This document shows positions 8,333 to 17,824 of a stretch of DNA of 64,000 nt, in pieces. The notes under the pieces were generated by a model. That model saw only the letters and a program-made list of their open reading frames with translations, made no database searches and had not been told where the DNA came from. The DNA lies in assembly GCA_963724285.1 (NCBI GenBank), contig CAVRUD010000032.1, positions 372,001 to 436,000 of the forward strand. The letters are read 5' to 3'. The position numbers and the translations under genes are program-made. The stretch is from CAVRUD01 sp963724285 (GTDB lineage Bacteria; Chloroflexota; Chloroflexia; Thermomicrobiales; UBA6265). Each line of letters begins with the position of its first letter. Position 1 is the first letter of the stretch.

Positions 8333-9409
8333 CTACGCCGGGTCGGTCGCGAGCGGAAGTTTGACCGGTTGGCCGGTACGGGATGAGTGGTAGACGGCGA
8401 GGATGATCTCGAGGCTCTTCCGGGCCTCGGCGCCCGTGACCGCGGGAGCGCGGTCCTCGAGGATGGCCTGAAGGAAGTCCTGGAGTTGGAGGGCGTGGAA
8501 GCTCGGGAAGCCAGGTTTGCCAGACTCGGCCTCCGCCCAACCCGCCCGCAGGTCCATCTCGCCCGGGATGGTCCAGACGTCGTTGATACCCTGGTTGCCC
8601 TCCGGCGACTCGTCGACGGAAACAGTGGCGCCGCTTGAGCCGTGGATCGCCACCCGGAAGCCGAACGGAGGATCGAACGTGGACGCGGCGGTGATCGTGG
8701 CGAGGCCGCCATTCTCGAAGACCAGCGTGGCCACCGCCGTGTCCTCGACGTCGATATAGGCGCCGTGGCGTAGGGTGGCGATCCGTCCCACGACCTCGAC
8801 GCAGGGGCCCATGAACCACTGCAGCTGGTCGATCATGTGAACGGTTTGATTCATGAGGATGCCGCCGCCTTCGGCGGCCCAGGTGCCCCGCCAGGGATCC
8901 GAACCGAAATAGGCCTCCGATCGCCAGAGCTTGCCGGTGCACTCGCCCAGGGTAGGGATGCCGATCTGACCGGAATCGATCGCCTTGCGCATCCGTTGCG
9001 CGGCCGGCCAGAAGCGGCGCTGGAAGATCACGCCGAACTTAACCCCGGCTTCGTCGGCGGCGGCGATCATCCGATCGGCGTCCTTCAGGCTGATCGAGAC
9101 GGGCTTTTCGCAGATGACGTGGACGCCCGCATGAGCCACCGCGACAACCAGATTGGCATGACTGGGATGCGGCGTGCACACGCTCACCGCGTCGACTTCG
9201 CCACTCTTGAGCATCTCCAAGGGGTCGGAGAAGACGCGGGGCACGCCGTACTCGGCGGCAAAGGCTTCGGCCCGTTCGACCTGGCCGTCACAGACGGCCG
9301 TGAACCGCGACTCAGGCAGGTTGGCGAAGGCCTTGGCGTGGAGCGGTGCGATCTTGCCGCAGCCGATAATGCCGGTCCGGACGACTCCCTTTGGGGCAGC
9401 AGCGGTCAT
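8333..9409 (-). CDS. Gfo/Idh/MocA family oxidoreductase
   Basis: A 358-residue NAD(P)-dependent sugar/inositol dehydrogenase-type protein. The N-terminal Rossmann fold has VRTGIIGCGKIAPLHAKAF (GxGxxA-like turn). The family motif VICEKPVSISLKDADRMI supplies the catalytic EKP Lys. The C-terminal alpha/beta domain includes WRGTWAAEGGGILMNQTVHMIDQLQWFMGP with the GGG...D/H arrangement. It most likely oxidises a cyclic polyol or sugar; the exact substrate is not readable. ATG 9409 lies 1 bp after the in-phase stop that a frame-corrected upstream isomerase would use, so the two genes form an operon. Pairing with a sugar isomerase suggests inositol or rare-sugar catabolism (inference). Confidence 0.88.
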   Translation of the reverse strand: MTAAAPKGVVRTGIIGCGKIAPLHAKAFANLPESRFTAVCDGQVERAEAFAAEYGVPRVFSDPLEMLKSGEVDAVSVCTPHPSHANLVVAVAHAGVHVICEKPVSISLKDADRMIAAADEAGVKFGVIFQRRFWPAAQRMRKAIDSGQIGIPTLGECTGKLWRSEAYFGSDPWRGTWAAEGGGILMNQTVHMIDQLQWFMGPCVEVVGRIATLRHGAYIDVEDTAVATLVFENGGLATITAASTFDPPFGFRVAIHGSSGATVSVDESPEGNQGINDVWTIPGEMDLRAGWAEAESGKPGFPSFHALQLQDFLQAILEDRAPAVTGAEARKSLEIILAVYHSSRTGQPVKLPLATDPA

Positions 9410-10403
9410 GGCTACGCGGTTCCTTTGCTCTCGGCGGCGGTCGGCCGAATGGGCTCGACGACGGTCCGGCTCGGGTCCGGTAGGAGAGACGATTGAGGTA
9501 CTCCGCCGCCCATGCGGCGCCGTTCAGACCCGGGCAGAGGGGATCTTCGTTCTCGATCGCCACGATCCCGTCGTAGCCGACATCGCGCAACGCGGAAAAC
9601 ACCTCGGCCCACGGAACCGAGCCAAGGCCGGGTAGGCGGTAGCGCCACCAGTCGTTGCCGAGAATGCCCTGGCGAGCCAGACGGGCCGGCATCACCTCGC
9701 AGTCCTTGCCGTCGACGTGGTAGATGCGCTCACCGAACTCGCGGATGATGTCGCCCTGGTTGGGAATGTGGAGCCAGACGAGGTGAGACGGGTCGAAGCT
9801 CAGGCCGAGCGCCTTTGACGGGACGGCTTCGAACATCTTCTCCCACATAAACGGAGAGTGGGCAATGTTGCCTTCGGGTCCGCCGCGGCCTGCGGTTTCG
9901 AAGGCGATCCTGATTCCCTTGCTCTCGGCGTACTCCGCGATTGGGCCATAGACCTCTGTGAAGATCGCAATGTTATCGGCGATCTTGTTGGACGAGTGCT
10001 TCCCGCCGACGCCGGGAAGGCCAGAGAAGTGCATGCCAAACGACGAGCCAGCAAAGGTGACGACCGTATCCAGGCCGAGGACCTGGGCGGCGTCGATTGT
10101 CTGGCGCATCAGTGCATTGCGGGAGGCGCGTAAATCGGGATCCGCTGAAAGCAGATTGACCATCGGGGCGAGCGAGACAATCTTGACGCCGGAGTCCCCG
10201 AGGGCCTCTTCAACGATGCCTGGTCCATCGTTGACGATTGCGTCGAGATCCAGGTGGCCGCCGTACGATGCGCCGCCGATCTTGGGATAGCCGGGGCCAA
10301 CGTTGACCTCCAGCGCGTAGATCCCGTGGGCGGCGCACCACTTCACCAGATCGGAGAACGGAATTGGTTCCAGACCGACAAGCGTTGAAACTCCGATTTG
10401 CAC
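9312..10403 (-). CDS. sugar phosphate isomerase/epimerase (TIM barrel), apparent 3' frameshift
   Basis: The product starts MQIGVSTLVGLEPIPFSDLVKWCAAHG and has the xylose-isomerase-like TIM-barrel landmarks IRIAFETAGRGG (Glu), LSFDPSHLVWLHIP (Asp/His), IYHVDGKDCEV and IVAIENEDPLCPG (Glu), which bind a divalent metal. GTG 10403 follows GGAGGG by 7 bases. The catalytic core ends at about WAAEYLNR (near 9490). After that the frame runs 60 residues further and overlaps the next gene by 98 bp with implausible sequence (RPPPRAKEPRSHDRC). A one-base shift near 9485-9490 instead gives LLPDPSRTVVEPIRPTAAESKGTA and a stop at 9412, just before the dehydrogenase start. The true gene is therefore probably 9412-10403, with an indel that is either real or an assembly error. 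Confidence 0.82.
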   Translation of the reverse strand: MQIGVSTLVGLEPIPFSDLVKWCAAHGIYALEVNVGPGYPKIGGASYGGHLDLDAIVNDGPGIVEEALGDSGVKIVSLAPMVNLLSADPDLRASRNALMRQTIDAAQVLGLDTVVTFAGSSFGMHFSGLPGVGGKHSSNKIADNIAIFTEVYGPIAEYAESKGIRIAFETAGRGGPEGNIAHSPFMWEKMFEAVPSKALGLSFDPSHLVWLHIPNQGDIIREFGERIYHVDGKDCEVMPARLARQGILGNDWWRYRLPGLGSVPWAEVFSALRDVGYDGIVAIENEDPLCPGLNGAAWAAEYLNRLSYRTRAGPSSSPFGRPPPRAKEPRSHDRCCPKGSRPDRHYRLRQDRTAPRQGLRQPA

Positions 10404-10484
10404 GCGCGAGCCCTCCGACTGCCGACGACGCGTTGACGACGGCGCGCATCATACGGCAGCCAGCCGGGTTTCGGGGCGACCCCG

Positions 10485-10796
10485 TCAGTCGTTGCGAACG
10501 TCGGCGCGGAGCGGCGTCCAGACTGATATCTCGCGTGGACGGGACAAGAGTTCGGGGAGCGCATCGTGGTAGGCCTGGCGATACGTCCGGCTGAGCTGGT
10601 TCGTCAGGACGTCGTCGTGGTCCTCCCAGGTTTCCAACAGCATGAACCGATGCTGGTTCTCCGGGTCCTCCTGCAAGGCCGCGTGATGAAACATCGGCTC
10701 ATCCCGCATGGCGTCGAGCACGCCGTTGAGCAACGTGAGGAATCGCTCCCGCTGTTCAGGAACAACATCGAAGTGAATGAGATAGGTCACGGCCAT
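10485..10796 (-). CDS. antibiotic biosynthesis monooxygenase (ABM) domain protein
   Basis: A 103-residue dimeric alpha/beta ferredoxin-like protein of the ABM/YgiN family. Typical features are AVTYLIHFDVVPEQRERFLTLLNGVLDAMRDEP at the N-terminus, and MFHHAALQEDPENQHRFMLLETWEDHDDVLTNQLSRTYRQAYHDALPELL. Such proteins act as quinol monooxygenases, heme-degrading enzymes or small-molecule oxygenases without a bound cofactor. The conserved Trp of heme-degrading members is not evident. ATG 10796 is preceded by AGAGGAGA; upstream codons to 10880 are not supported. It stands 80 bp beyond the isomerase start in the same orientation and may be co-transcribed, although it is 5' of it. Confidence 0.8.
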   Translation of the reverse strand: MAVTYLIHFDVVPEQRERFLTLLNGVLDAMRDEPMFHHAALQEDPENQHRFMLLETWEDHDDVLTNQLSRTYRQAYHDALPELLSRPREISVWTPLRADVRND

Positions 10797-11464
10797 CGTT
10801 GGGTCTCCTCTCTGGCAAGAACACCATGTGGGTGTCGTCTCACCATCCACAACGATAGCGGGCAAACGGCGACAAGCCATTACCTGTCAGGTCATGTCGA
10901 GAACTACCCGTGGAACCTGGGCTACAGCGCTCGTCGAAACGGTTGACCACTACCCCCCGATCTAGTTCCAATCCCGGAGGGACGTCCGGCACTCGTCCCA
11001 GCGTGGGACACGCCTCGTCATGACTTCCTTGACGACGGTGGGACGCATCAGTGGCCGACCGCGCGGCCAGATCACCCCGTTGCAAACGCGGGCGCCAGCG
11101 TGAAGAGCGGGGCTTGCGCCTCATTCTCGTCGGTCCCTTGGCGGCGCGGTCGGGCGGCCGGCGGCATGGGTGCTCCCAGGGCAGGTGGAGGCCGAGGCGG
11201 GCGCTCGGCGCAGCAACGCGGGGATGGTCGCGTTTCCAGCCCTCCGGTGCCGGCCTGTCAACTCCGGCGTCGGCCGCCGATCCAACCACCGTGTGCCCCG
11301 GACGTCGTGACGAGGCCCGTTGTCGTCATGAGGCCGGATCGCCGCCTGGGTACCCGTTGACAACCGGCCGCCGCTGTCGTCGAATACGGCAACCGGTTGG
11401 CGCCTCGGCATTGCGAGCCCGAATCCGATGCGCGCGGGGGGCGAGGGTGGGGAGGGACGCTGGG
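10797..11464. other. intergenic region, no gene recognised
   Basis: A 668-bp gap between divergent genes. Several frames are open only because the GC content is high. None shows a ribosome site with conserved-looking protein, and I see no RNA gene or clear repeat. Confidence 0.5.
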
Positions 11465-12304
11465 ATGGACGAACGGCGGGGGGAGGTCACGACGAACGAC
11501 GTCGTCCGCCTGCGGTACGTCGAGGCGGGGGCCGGCCGGCCCCTGGTCCTGGTCCACGGCTGGTCGCAGGCGGCGGCGCTGTTCCGCCAACAGCTCGCCG
11601 GGCTCGCCGATGGCTACCGGGTGATCGCCTACGACCAGCGCGGCCACGGCGAGTCGGACAAGCCCGCCTTCGGCTACCGGATCGCCCGGTTGGCCAAGGA
11701 CCTGAACGAGTTCCTGACCGCCCTCGACCTGCACGGGGTGGCGGCGTTGGGCCACTCGATGGGCTGCTCGGTACTCTGGTGCTACTGGGACCTCTTTGGC
11801 GCCGAGCGCCTGGCCAAGCTCATCCTGGTCGACCAGCCGCCGTTCCTGACCGACAACCCTGCCTGGTCCCCGGCCGAACGGGAGGCCGCAGGAGCGACGA
11901 CCTCGGCCGAGGAGCGGATCGCCGCACACAATCGTTTGGCCGCCTCCACCGGCGAGGAGCCGATCCGTGAACGCATCGAGCGAATGACGACGAGCGGTTT
12001 CGACCCGGCCGTCAAGGCGTGGATCGTCGCGCACAACCTGAAGATGCCGCGGAGCGCGGCGGCGGAGCTGTACCTGAACCACGGCGCTCAGGACTGGCGG
12101 GATGTCATCCCCCGGATCACGCTGCCGACGCTGGTGGTCGGCGGCCGGGCCAGCCCGATCCCGTGGCGCTCCCAGGCCTGGATCCACCAGCAGATCCCGG
12201 GCTCGCGCCTGGAAGTCTTCGAGGAAGACGAAGGCGGCGGCCACTTCCCATTCGTCGAGAACCCGACCAAGTTCAACCGCCTGGTCGCCGACTTTCTCGG
12301 CTAG
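11465..12304 (+). CDS. alpha/beta hydrolase
   Basis: A 279-residue alpha/beta-fold hydrolase. Visible are the oxyanion strand LVLVHGWSQAAALF (HGW), YDQRGHGESDKP, the nucleophile elbow LGHSMGC (Ser98), and the catalytic His in GGGHFPFVENPTKF near the end. The acid position reads GGRASPIPW, the pattern of a chloroperoxidase/esterase-like subgroup rather than the canonical GxxD. It is cytoplasmic, with no signal peptide. I chose ATG 11465 because MDERRGEVTTNDVVRLRYVEAG is the normal family N-terminus; the frame upstream to 11051 is Arg/Gly-rich noise. The substrate is probably an ester or epoxide and cannot be named. Confidence 0.85.
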   Translation: MDERRGEVTTNDVVRLRYVEAGAGRPLVLVHGWSQAAALFRQQLAGLADGYRVIAYDQRGHGESDKPAFGYRIARLAKDLNEFLTALDLHGVAALGHSMGCSVLWCYWDLFGAERLAKLILVDQPPFLTDNPAWSPAEREAAGATTSAEERIAAHNRLAASTGEEPIRERIERMTTSGFDPAVKAWIVAHNLKMPRSAAAELYLNHGAQDWRDVIPRITLPTLVVGGRASPIPWRSQAWIHQQIPGSRLEVFEEDEGGGHFPFVENPTKFNRLVADFLG

Positions 12305-12490
12305 ACGGCGAGTGCGGGAGAAACGGCACCGGTGCCACGGGCGCAGCGCGCACCTAGCCGATCATTTGCTCCAACGCCGGCCACAGATCGGCCACCGATG
12401 CGGCCCGCGGGCGGCAACCAACCTCTGGCGAAGTGTGCATGGGAGTCCCCATCGGCATGGGAAACGCGGATATCCTCTTTGTCGAGCGCT

Positions 12491-14002
12491 CTAGAGGACG
12501 CGCTCGAACAGCTCTCGGATGCCGCCGATGAGTCCAGGGTTGTCCGGCGGCGAGATTCCGCCTGACCAGACGTACCCGGTGACCGTCGTCTCGCCCTGGT
12601 CGAACCGCACCGGCCACCAGTCCATGCCTTCGGCCGATACTGCCTCACCGGTGAGTTCGAGTTCGGCGCCATCGACCAGAACCGCAATCGCGGTGGCGGA
12701 GGTGCCTGGATCGTCACGAACCAGCAGTTCATCGACAACTACCTGGGCATCGGCGCCGGCTTCGAGACGTTGCTCCCGGCCAAGCAACCCGTCGGGGCCA
12801 TCCTGGGACAGGATGCCGAGGGCCAGGAGGAGATTCGCCAGGGCAACCGCGGCGGTCAGACGCCAGAGGCCGCCACGGAGCCAGCCGGTGCGGCGTACCA
12901 CCCGGCCCCCGAAACGATAGACCTGCGAACGGAGCGGCCGGCGGCCATCGGCGTGGACCACAGTGCGGGATTGGGCCGGTTGGGACAGTCGGGTTGAAGG
13001 CGGCACATGGCGGGGTTTCTCGGCGGGCGCTCCCCACGGCACTTCCTCCAGGCCGATTGGCGCAGCCTTCGAACCACGAACCGCGCCCATCGAATCGACC
13101 GCACCCCGGAAGATGTTGGCGAACGAGACCGCTCCGGCAAACCGCTCGGTCGGTTCCTTCGCAAGGGCCCAAAGGACCACTTCATCGATCCCGGCGGTCA
13201 GACCCAGGTCGCGGCGGGCTTTCGACGGCGGGACGGGATCGCGCTCGATATGAGCCCGGATCACGTCATTCTTTATCTCGCTCTGGCTTTCCGCCAGGAA
13301 TGGCGGCTGACCGGTGAGCAACTCGTACACGACACAACCAAGGGCATAGACATCGGCGGTGCAGTCGACCGGCTCGCCGGCAGCCTGCTCTGGCGAGAGG
13401 TAGGCAGCGGTGCCGAAGGTGGTGCCGCCTATCAGTTCCTGGGTGCTACCTGCAGGTTGGGCAAGGCCGAAATCGATCAGCTTGACCAGACCGTCCGGAG
13501 TGAGCAGCAGATTTTGCGGCTTGATGTCGAGGTGGACCAGCTTGCGATCGTGGACGTGATCAAGCGCTGAAGCAATCTGGTCAAGAAGATCGGCGACTTC
13601 GGCGGGTGGCAGGGCGCCACGGTCACCGACCACGTCCTTGAGAGATCGACCTGGGACAAACTCCAGCACCGCCCAGGGTGCCTCGCCCTCGTCAAGCAGA
13701 TCGTAAACCTTGGCGATGTTGGGGTGATCGAGGAAGGCCATCCGCCGGATCTCCTGGCGGAATCTGGCCCGTGTTTCCGGGTTGTCGCGGTACTCGGCGC
13801 GTAGGGCCTTCAGGGCGACATCGCGGCGGGTCTTCAAGTCCCGGCCGCGATAGACCATGGCCATGCCTCCCTGGCCGAGAGGCGCCTGGAGATCGACGAC
13901 GTAGCGCCGGGCGATGGTGACGCTGGCGCCATCGCCGGCAGGATCGACCGGCCGGTCGGGATTCTCGGGCTGCTCTGGACGGTTGGACGTGACAAGTTGC
14001 AT
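12491..14002 (-). CDS. membrane Ser/Thr protein kinase (PknB-like) with extracellular SH3b domain
   Basis: A 503-residue Hanks-type kinase. The glycine loop is LGQGGMAMVY (residues 42-51) and the ATP Lys is in VALK (65). The catalytic loop is HLDIKPQN (157-164), in which the HRD Arg is Leu, making it a non-RD kinase. DFG is at 177-179 and the APE-like region is TAAYLSPEQAAGE. After the kinase comes a basic linker and one membrane helix (LWRLTAAVALANLLLALGILS, about residues 380-400). The C-terminal outer domain (ELLVRDDPGTSATAIAVLVDG, DWWPVRFDQGETTVTGYVW) resembles a bacterial SH3. The topology suggests sensing of cell wall or ligand with inside phosphorylation. ATG 14002 has GGAG 8 bases upstream. 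It is divergent from the sulfite-oxidase-like gene. Confidence 0.92.
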   Translation of the reverse strand: MQLVTSNRPEQPENPDRPVDPAGDGASVTIARRYVVDLQAPLGQGGMAMVYRGRDLKTRRDVALKALRAEYRDNPETRARFRQEIRRMAFLDHPNIAKVYDLLDEGEAPWAVLEFVPGRSLKDVVGDRGALPPAEVADLLDQIASALDHVHDRKLVHLDIKPQNLLLTPDGLVKLIDFGLAQPAGSTQELIGGTTFGTAAYLSPEQAAGEPVDCTADVYALGCVVYELLTGQPPFLAESQSEIKNDVIRAHIERDPVPPSKARRDLGLTAGIDEVVLWALAKEPTERFAGAVSFANIFRGAVDSMGAVRGSKAAPIGLEEVPWGAPAEKPRHVPPSTRLSQPAQSRTVVHADGRRPLRSQVYRFGGRVVRRTGWLRGGLWRLTAAVALANLLLALGILSQDGPDGLLGREQRLEAGADAQVVVDELLVRDDPGTSATAIAVLVDGAELELTGEAVSAEGMDWWPVRFDQGETTVTGYVWSGGISPPDNPGLIGGIRELFERVL

Positions 14003-14242
14003 CGCCGGGACTCCGCCCCTCCTGACCACACGCTGGTCGAGCCTGCGGGGCACCGGACGCGAGAGCGACTGTATCGGACCAGAGTACCAAAGAGCGGCGT
14101 TCGGCGTTCGGCGTGCGGCCTGCGGCGTCCGGGACCTAGTGCGGACAATGGGCGGGGCTATACTGGCGAAGATTCCGGAACGCCGGACGCCGGACGCCGT
14201 TTATGGTCCGTGGATGATTTGCTCGTCGGAGGCTCCGTTTCG

Positions 14243-14887
14243 ATGGTCGCTCGTCCCAGAGGTATTCGCCGGCCCGTCGTTCCCCCCGAAATTGCCGATC
14301 GGCTGCCGCCTGGACAATTCCTCACCCAGCGCTGGCCGATCCTCCACTACGGGGATGTGCCTCCGTTTGACCCGGATCTGTGGGATTTTCGGGTCTACGG
14401 AATGGTGAAGCGGTCACTTCGCCTTTCTTGGGATGCGTTCTCCCAGTTGCCGACAGTCGAGATCACCGGGGACATGCATTGCGTCACCCGGTGGAGCAAG
14501 CTCGACAACCGGTGGGGCGGTGTCCGCGCCCGGGATGTGCTTGAGCAGGCCGGGCTGACCGATGAAGCGGCATTCGTCGTCCTTCAGTGCGAGCGTGGGT
14601 ACACCGCAAACCTTCCGCTCGACGTTGTCATGGGCGACGAGGTGCTCTTTGCCACCACCCACGACGGGGAGCCACTCAGCCCGGAACACGGCTTTCCGGT
14701 GCGCGCGGTGGTGCCCGAAAAATACGCATGGAAGAGCGCAAAGTGGTTGCGGGCAGTCGAAGTACTCCCCGAGGACCGGCTTGGCTTCTGGGAGAACTAC
14801 GGCTACCACTCCAACGCAGACCCATTTAAGGAGGAGCGGTTCGCGGACGATCGCGAAGTCGGTGATCCGCGGCAGCGCTTGCCGTAG
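14243..14887 (+). CDS. molybdopterin-dependent sulfite-oxidase-like oxidoreductase
   Basis: A 214-residue protein of the sulfite oxidase/MsrP (YedY) catalytic-domain family. The core reads WDFRVYGMVKRSLRLSWDAFSQLP and then DMHCVTRWSKLDNRWGGV, where the Cys is the expected Mo ligand. ADFVVLQ-like CERGYTANLPLDVVMGDEVLFA, PEHGFPVRAVVPEKYAWKSAKWLRAVEVLP and GFWENYGYHSNADPFKEERF follow. The last motif is typical of the short prokaryotic members. No Tat signal peptide is seen, so it would be cytoplasmic unless exported with a partner. ATG 14243 follows GGAGG by 10 bases. The in vivo substrate is unknown. Confidence 0.88.
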   Translation: MVARPRGIRRPVVPPEIADRLPPGQFLTQRWPILHYGDVPPFDPDLWDFRVYGMVKRSLRLSWDAFSQLPTVEITGDMHCVTRWSKLDNRWGGVRARDVLEQAGLTDEAAFVVLQCERGYTANLPLDVVMGDEVLFATTHDGEPLSPEHGFPVRAVVPEKYAWKSAKWLRAVEVLPEDRLGFWENYGYHSNADPFKEERFADDREVGDPRQRLP

Positions 14888-14904
14888 ACGGTGGCGCCGT
14901 CTGG

Positions 14905-15075
14905 CCTCGCCCGGGGCCGAGAGGCTTAGCGCTGACCCGGCGACAGCCCTTGGCTCTGGGACCGGCCGCATGTCGCCGCCTTTCAGGGGGCGGATTAGCC
15001 CGGGGTCTTCCGCCCCGGGCGCCGACCGGACGGCGTCCGTCTGGCCCCGGGCGACGCCAAGGACTGGCGCCACCG
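14905..15075. repeat. degenerate R1-type repeat
   Basis: GCCCGGGGCC, CGCCTTTCAGGGGGCG, and AGCCCGGGGTCTTCCGCCCCGGGCG keep the order of the R1 family hairpins, but the spacing is shortened. Outer GGTGGCGCC motifs are inverted. No gene is evident between 14888 and 15254. Confidence 0.6.
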
Positions 15076-15254
15076 TCTTGGCCTTGAGCGACGCAACACG
15101 GCGCCCCGAATCGGCCCCGGACGACGCCGGGCGTCGCCTCAGAACACTCATCCGATGGCCTTTGATCGATGCTGCATGCTGCTGCGTGGCCACCCGTAAA
15201 TAGCGAGACCAATGGAGGCACGGACGGAGAATTCGCAGTGCGTAGCAGTGCGCC

Positions 15255-16670
<1,416 letters not shown>

Positions 16671-16752
16671 CGGTCAGAACTCCTCGTTCCATGCGTTCGC
16701 GGAATATGCCGCATCCCGCCATATCCTCGACGTGTACGCCCCGGCTAGCCGG

Positions 16753-17796
16753 CTAGATCCGGGGCGGCTCGGTCGGGCGTGACGGCGGCGCGGGCCGGAG
16801 ACCGATAAACAACCCGGCGCGCTGCTGCGCGGTGCGGAAGAACCATGGCGCCGCCAGCGAGACGTAGATGCGGCTTCCGAGCCCATCGATCAGCGGCTGG
16901 GGCACGGAGGTATCGCCACCGTATGCGCCGGACAGGGCCCCGGCGATGGCGCCGACCGTGTCAGCAGCCCCGCCTGCGTTCGCCGCGGCAAAGACGGCAT
17001 CGGCGAAGGTGTCGGTCCGGCCGGCGGCCAGGAATCCTGCGATCACGCTCTGCGTCGCGGCCAGACCGGTGCCCACGGCGGCCAGAGACTCCGGCAGCGC
17101 TTGGTCGAGCGGAATCGACGCCGCGGCCCGCATCGCCGTCGCCATCTCTCCTTCACCCAGGAAGGCCGCCGTCTCGCTCAACCAGCGGTCCGGCGAGACC
17201 GAGCGGGCCGCGAGCATGACACCGTACGCCACCGCCGTGGTTGCGGCGATGGCGGCAGGAGCACCGTGGGTGAGCCGAGTGACCGCCTCGGCGTCCTTGC
17301 GCAGGGCATCCCCGTCAAAGCGGCCGATGGAATGGAGCAATCCGATCGGTATTCCGCGGGCGGCGACATCGCCGGTGGACGGGCCGTCGTCCGTCAATGG
17401 GACGACGAAGTCGAGCGTCGCATCCGCCCGCTCAAGGGCCGCGCGGGTATCGCCGGCGAGCCACTTGCCGGAGTCACCGTTGGCCAGGTAGAGCAGGCGA
17501 GACCCGATCGAGGCGACCGTGTCCGGGGTGAGTTTCCCCCCGTTCGTGGTCAGCGCTTCGACGATCGCCAGCGCGAACTCGGTCTCATCGGTGATCTCCC
17601 CGGCGGCGACTTCGGCGCCGTCCGGAAGGACACGCAGGTGGTAGCCATCGATAGGTCCGAGGCGCTCCGCGATACGGGCAGCGTCCCATCCCGCCACCGG
17701 CATACCCAGCGCGTCCCCGATGGCCATGCCGAGGAGTCCGCCCAGAAAGCGGTCCTCTCCGGCGCTGTTCGTTAAGTCCAGATGTGTCGAGTCCAT
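16753..17796 (-). CDS. ADP-ribosylglycohydrolase family protein, altered metal site
   Basis: A 347-residue all-helical protein of the DraG/ARH family (MDSTHLDLTNSAGEDRFLGGLLGMAIGDALGMPVAG). The first metal motif, canonically TDDTxxA, reads ITDETEFALAI. The C-terminal motif, canonically GGDTDTxxxxxGA, reads GGAADTVGAIAGALSGAYGG, so one Asp is replaced by Ala. Activity on ADP-ribosylated protein may thus be reduced or altered. ATG 17796 is preceded by AGGGA; the upstream extension to 17853 is less likely. It lies 28 bp upstream of the carboxypeptidase stop in the same orientation, so co-transcription is likely. Confidence 0.85.
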   Translation of the reverse strand: MDSTHLDLTNSAGEDRFLGGLLGMAIGDALGMPVAGWDAARIAERLGPIDGYHLRVLPDGAEVAAGEITDETEFALAIVEALTTNGGKLTPDTVASIGSRLLYLANGDSGKWLAGDTRAALERADATLDFVVPLTDDGPSTGDVAARGIPIGLLHSIGRFDGDALRKDAEAVTRLTHGAPAAIAATTAVAYGVMLAARSVSPDRWLSETAAFLGEGEMATAMRAAASIPLDQALPESLAAVGTGLAATQSVIAGFLAAGRTDTFADAVFAAANAGGAADTVGAIAGALSGAYGGDTSVPQPLIDGLGSRIYVSLAAPWFFRTAQQRAGLFIGLRPAPPSRPTEPPRI

Positions 17797-17824
17797 CGCG
17801 TCCCTGCCAATCGCAAAGTCAGCA

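Noticed and set aside
11258..12244. 328-residue minus-strand frame opposite the hydrolase
   Set aside because: Shadow of the hydrolase; Arg/Gly-rich, no ribosome site.
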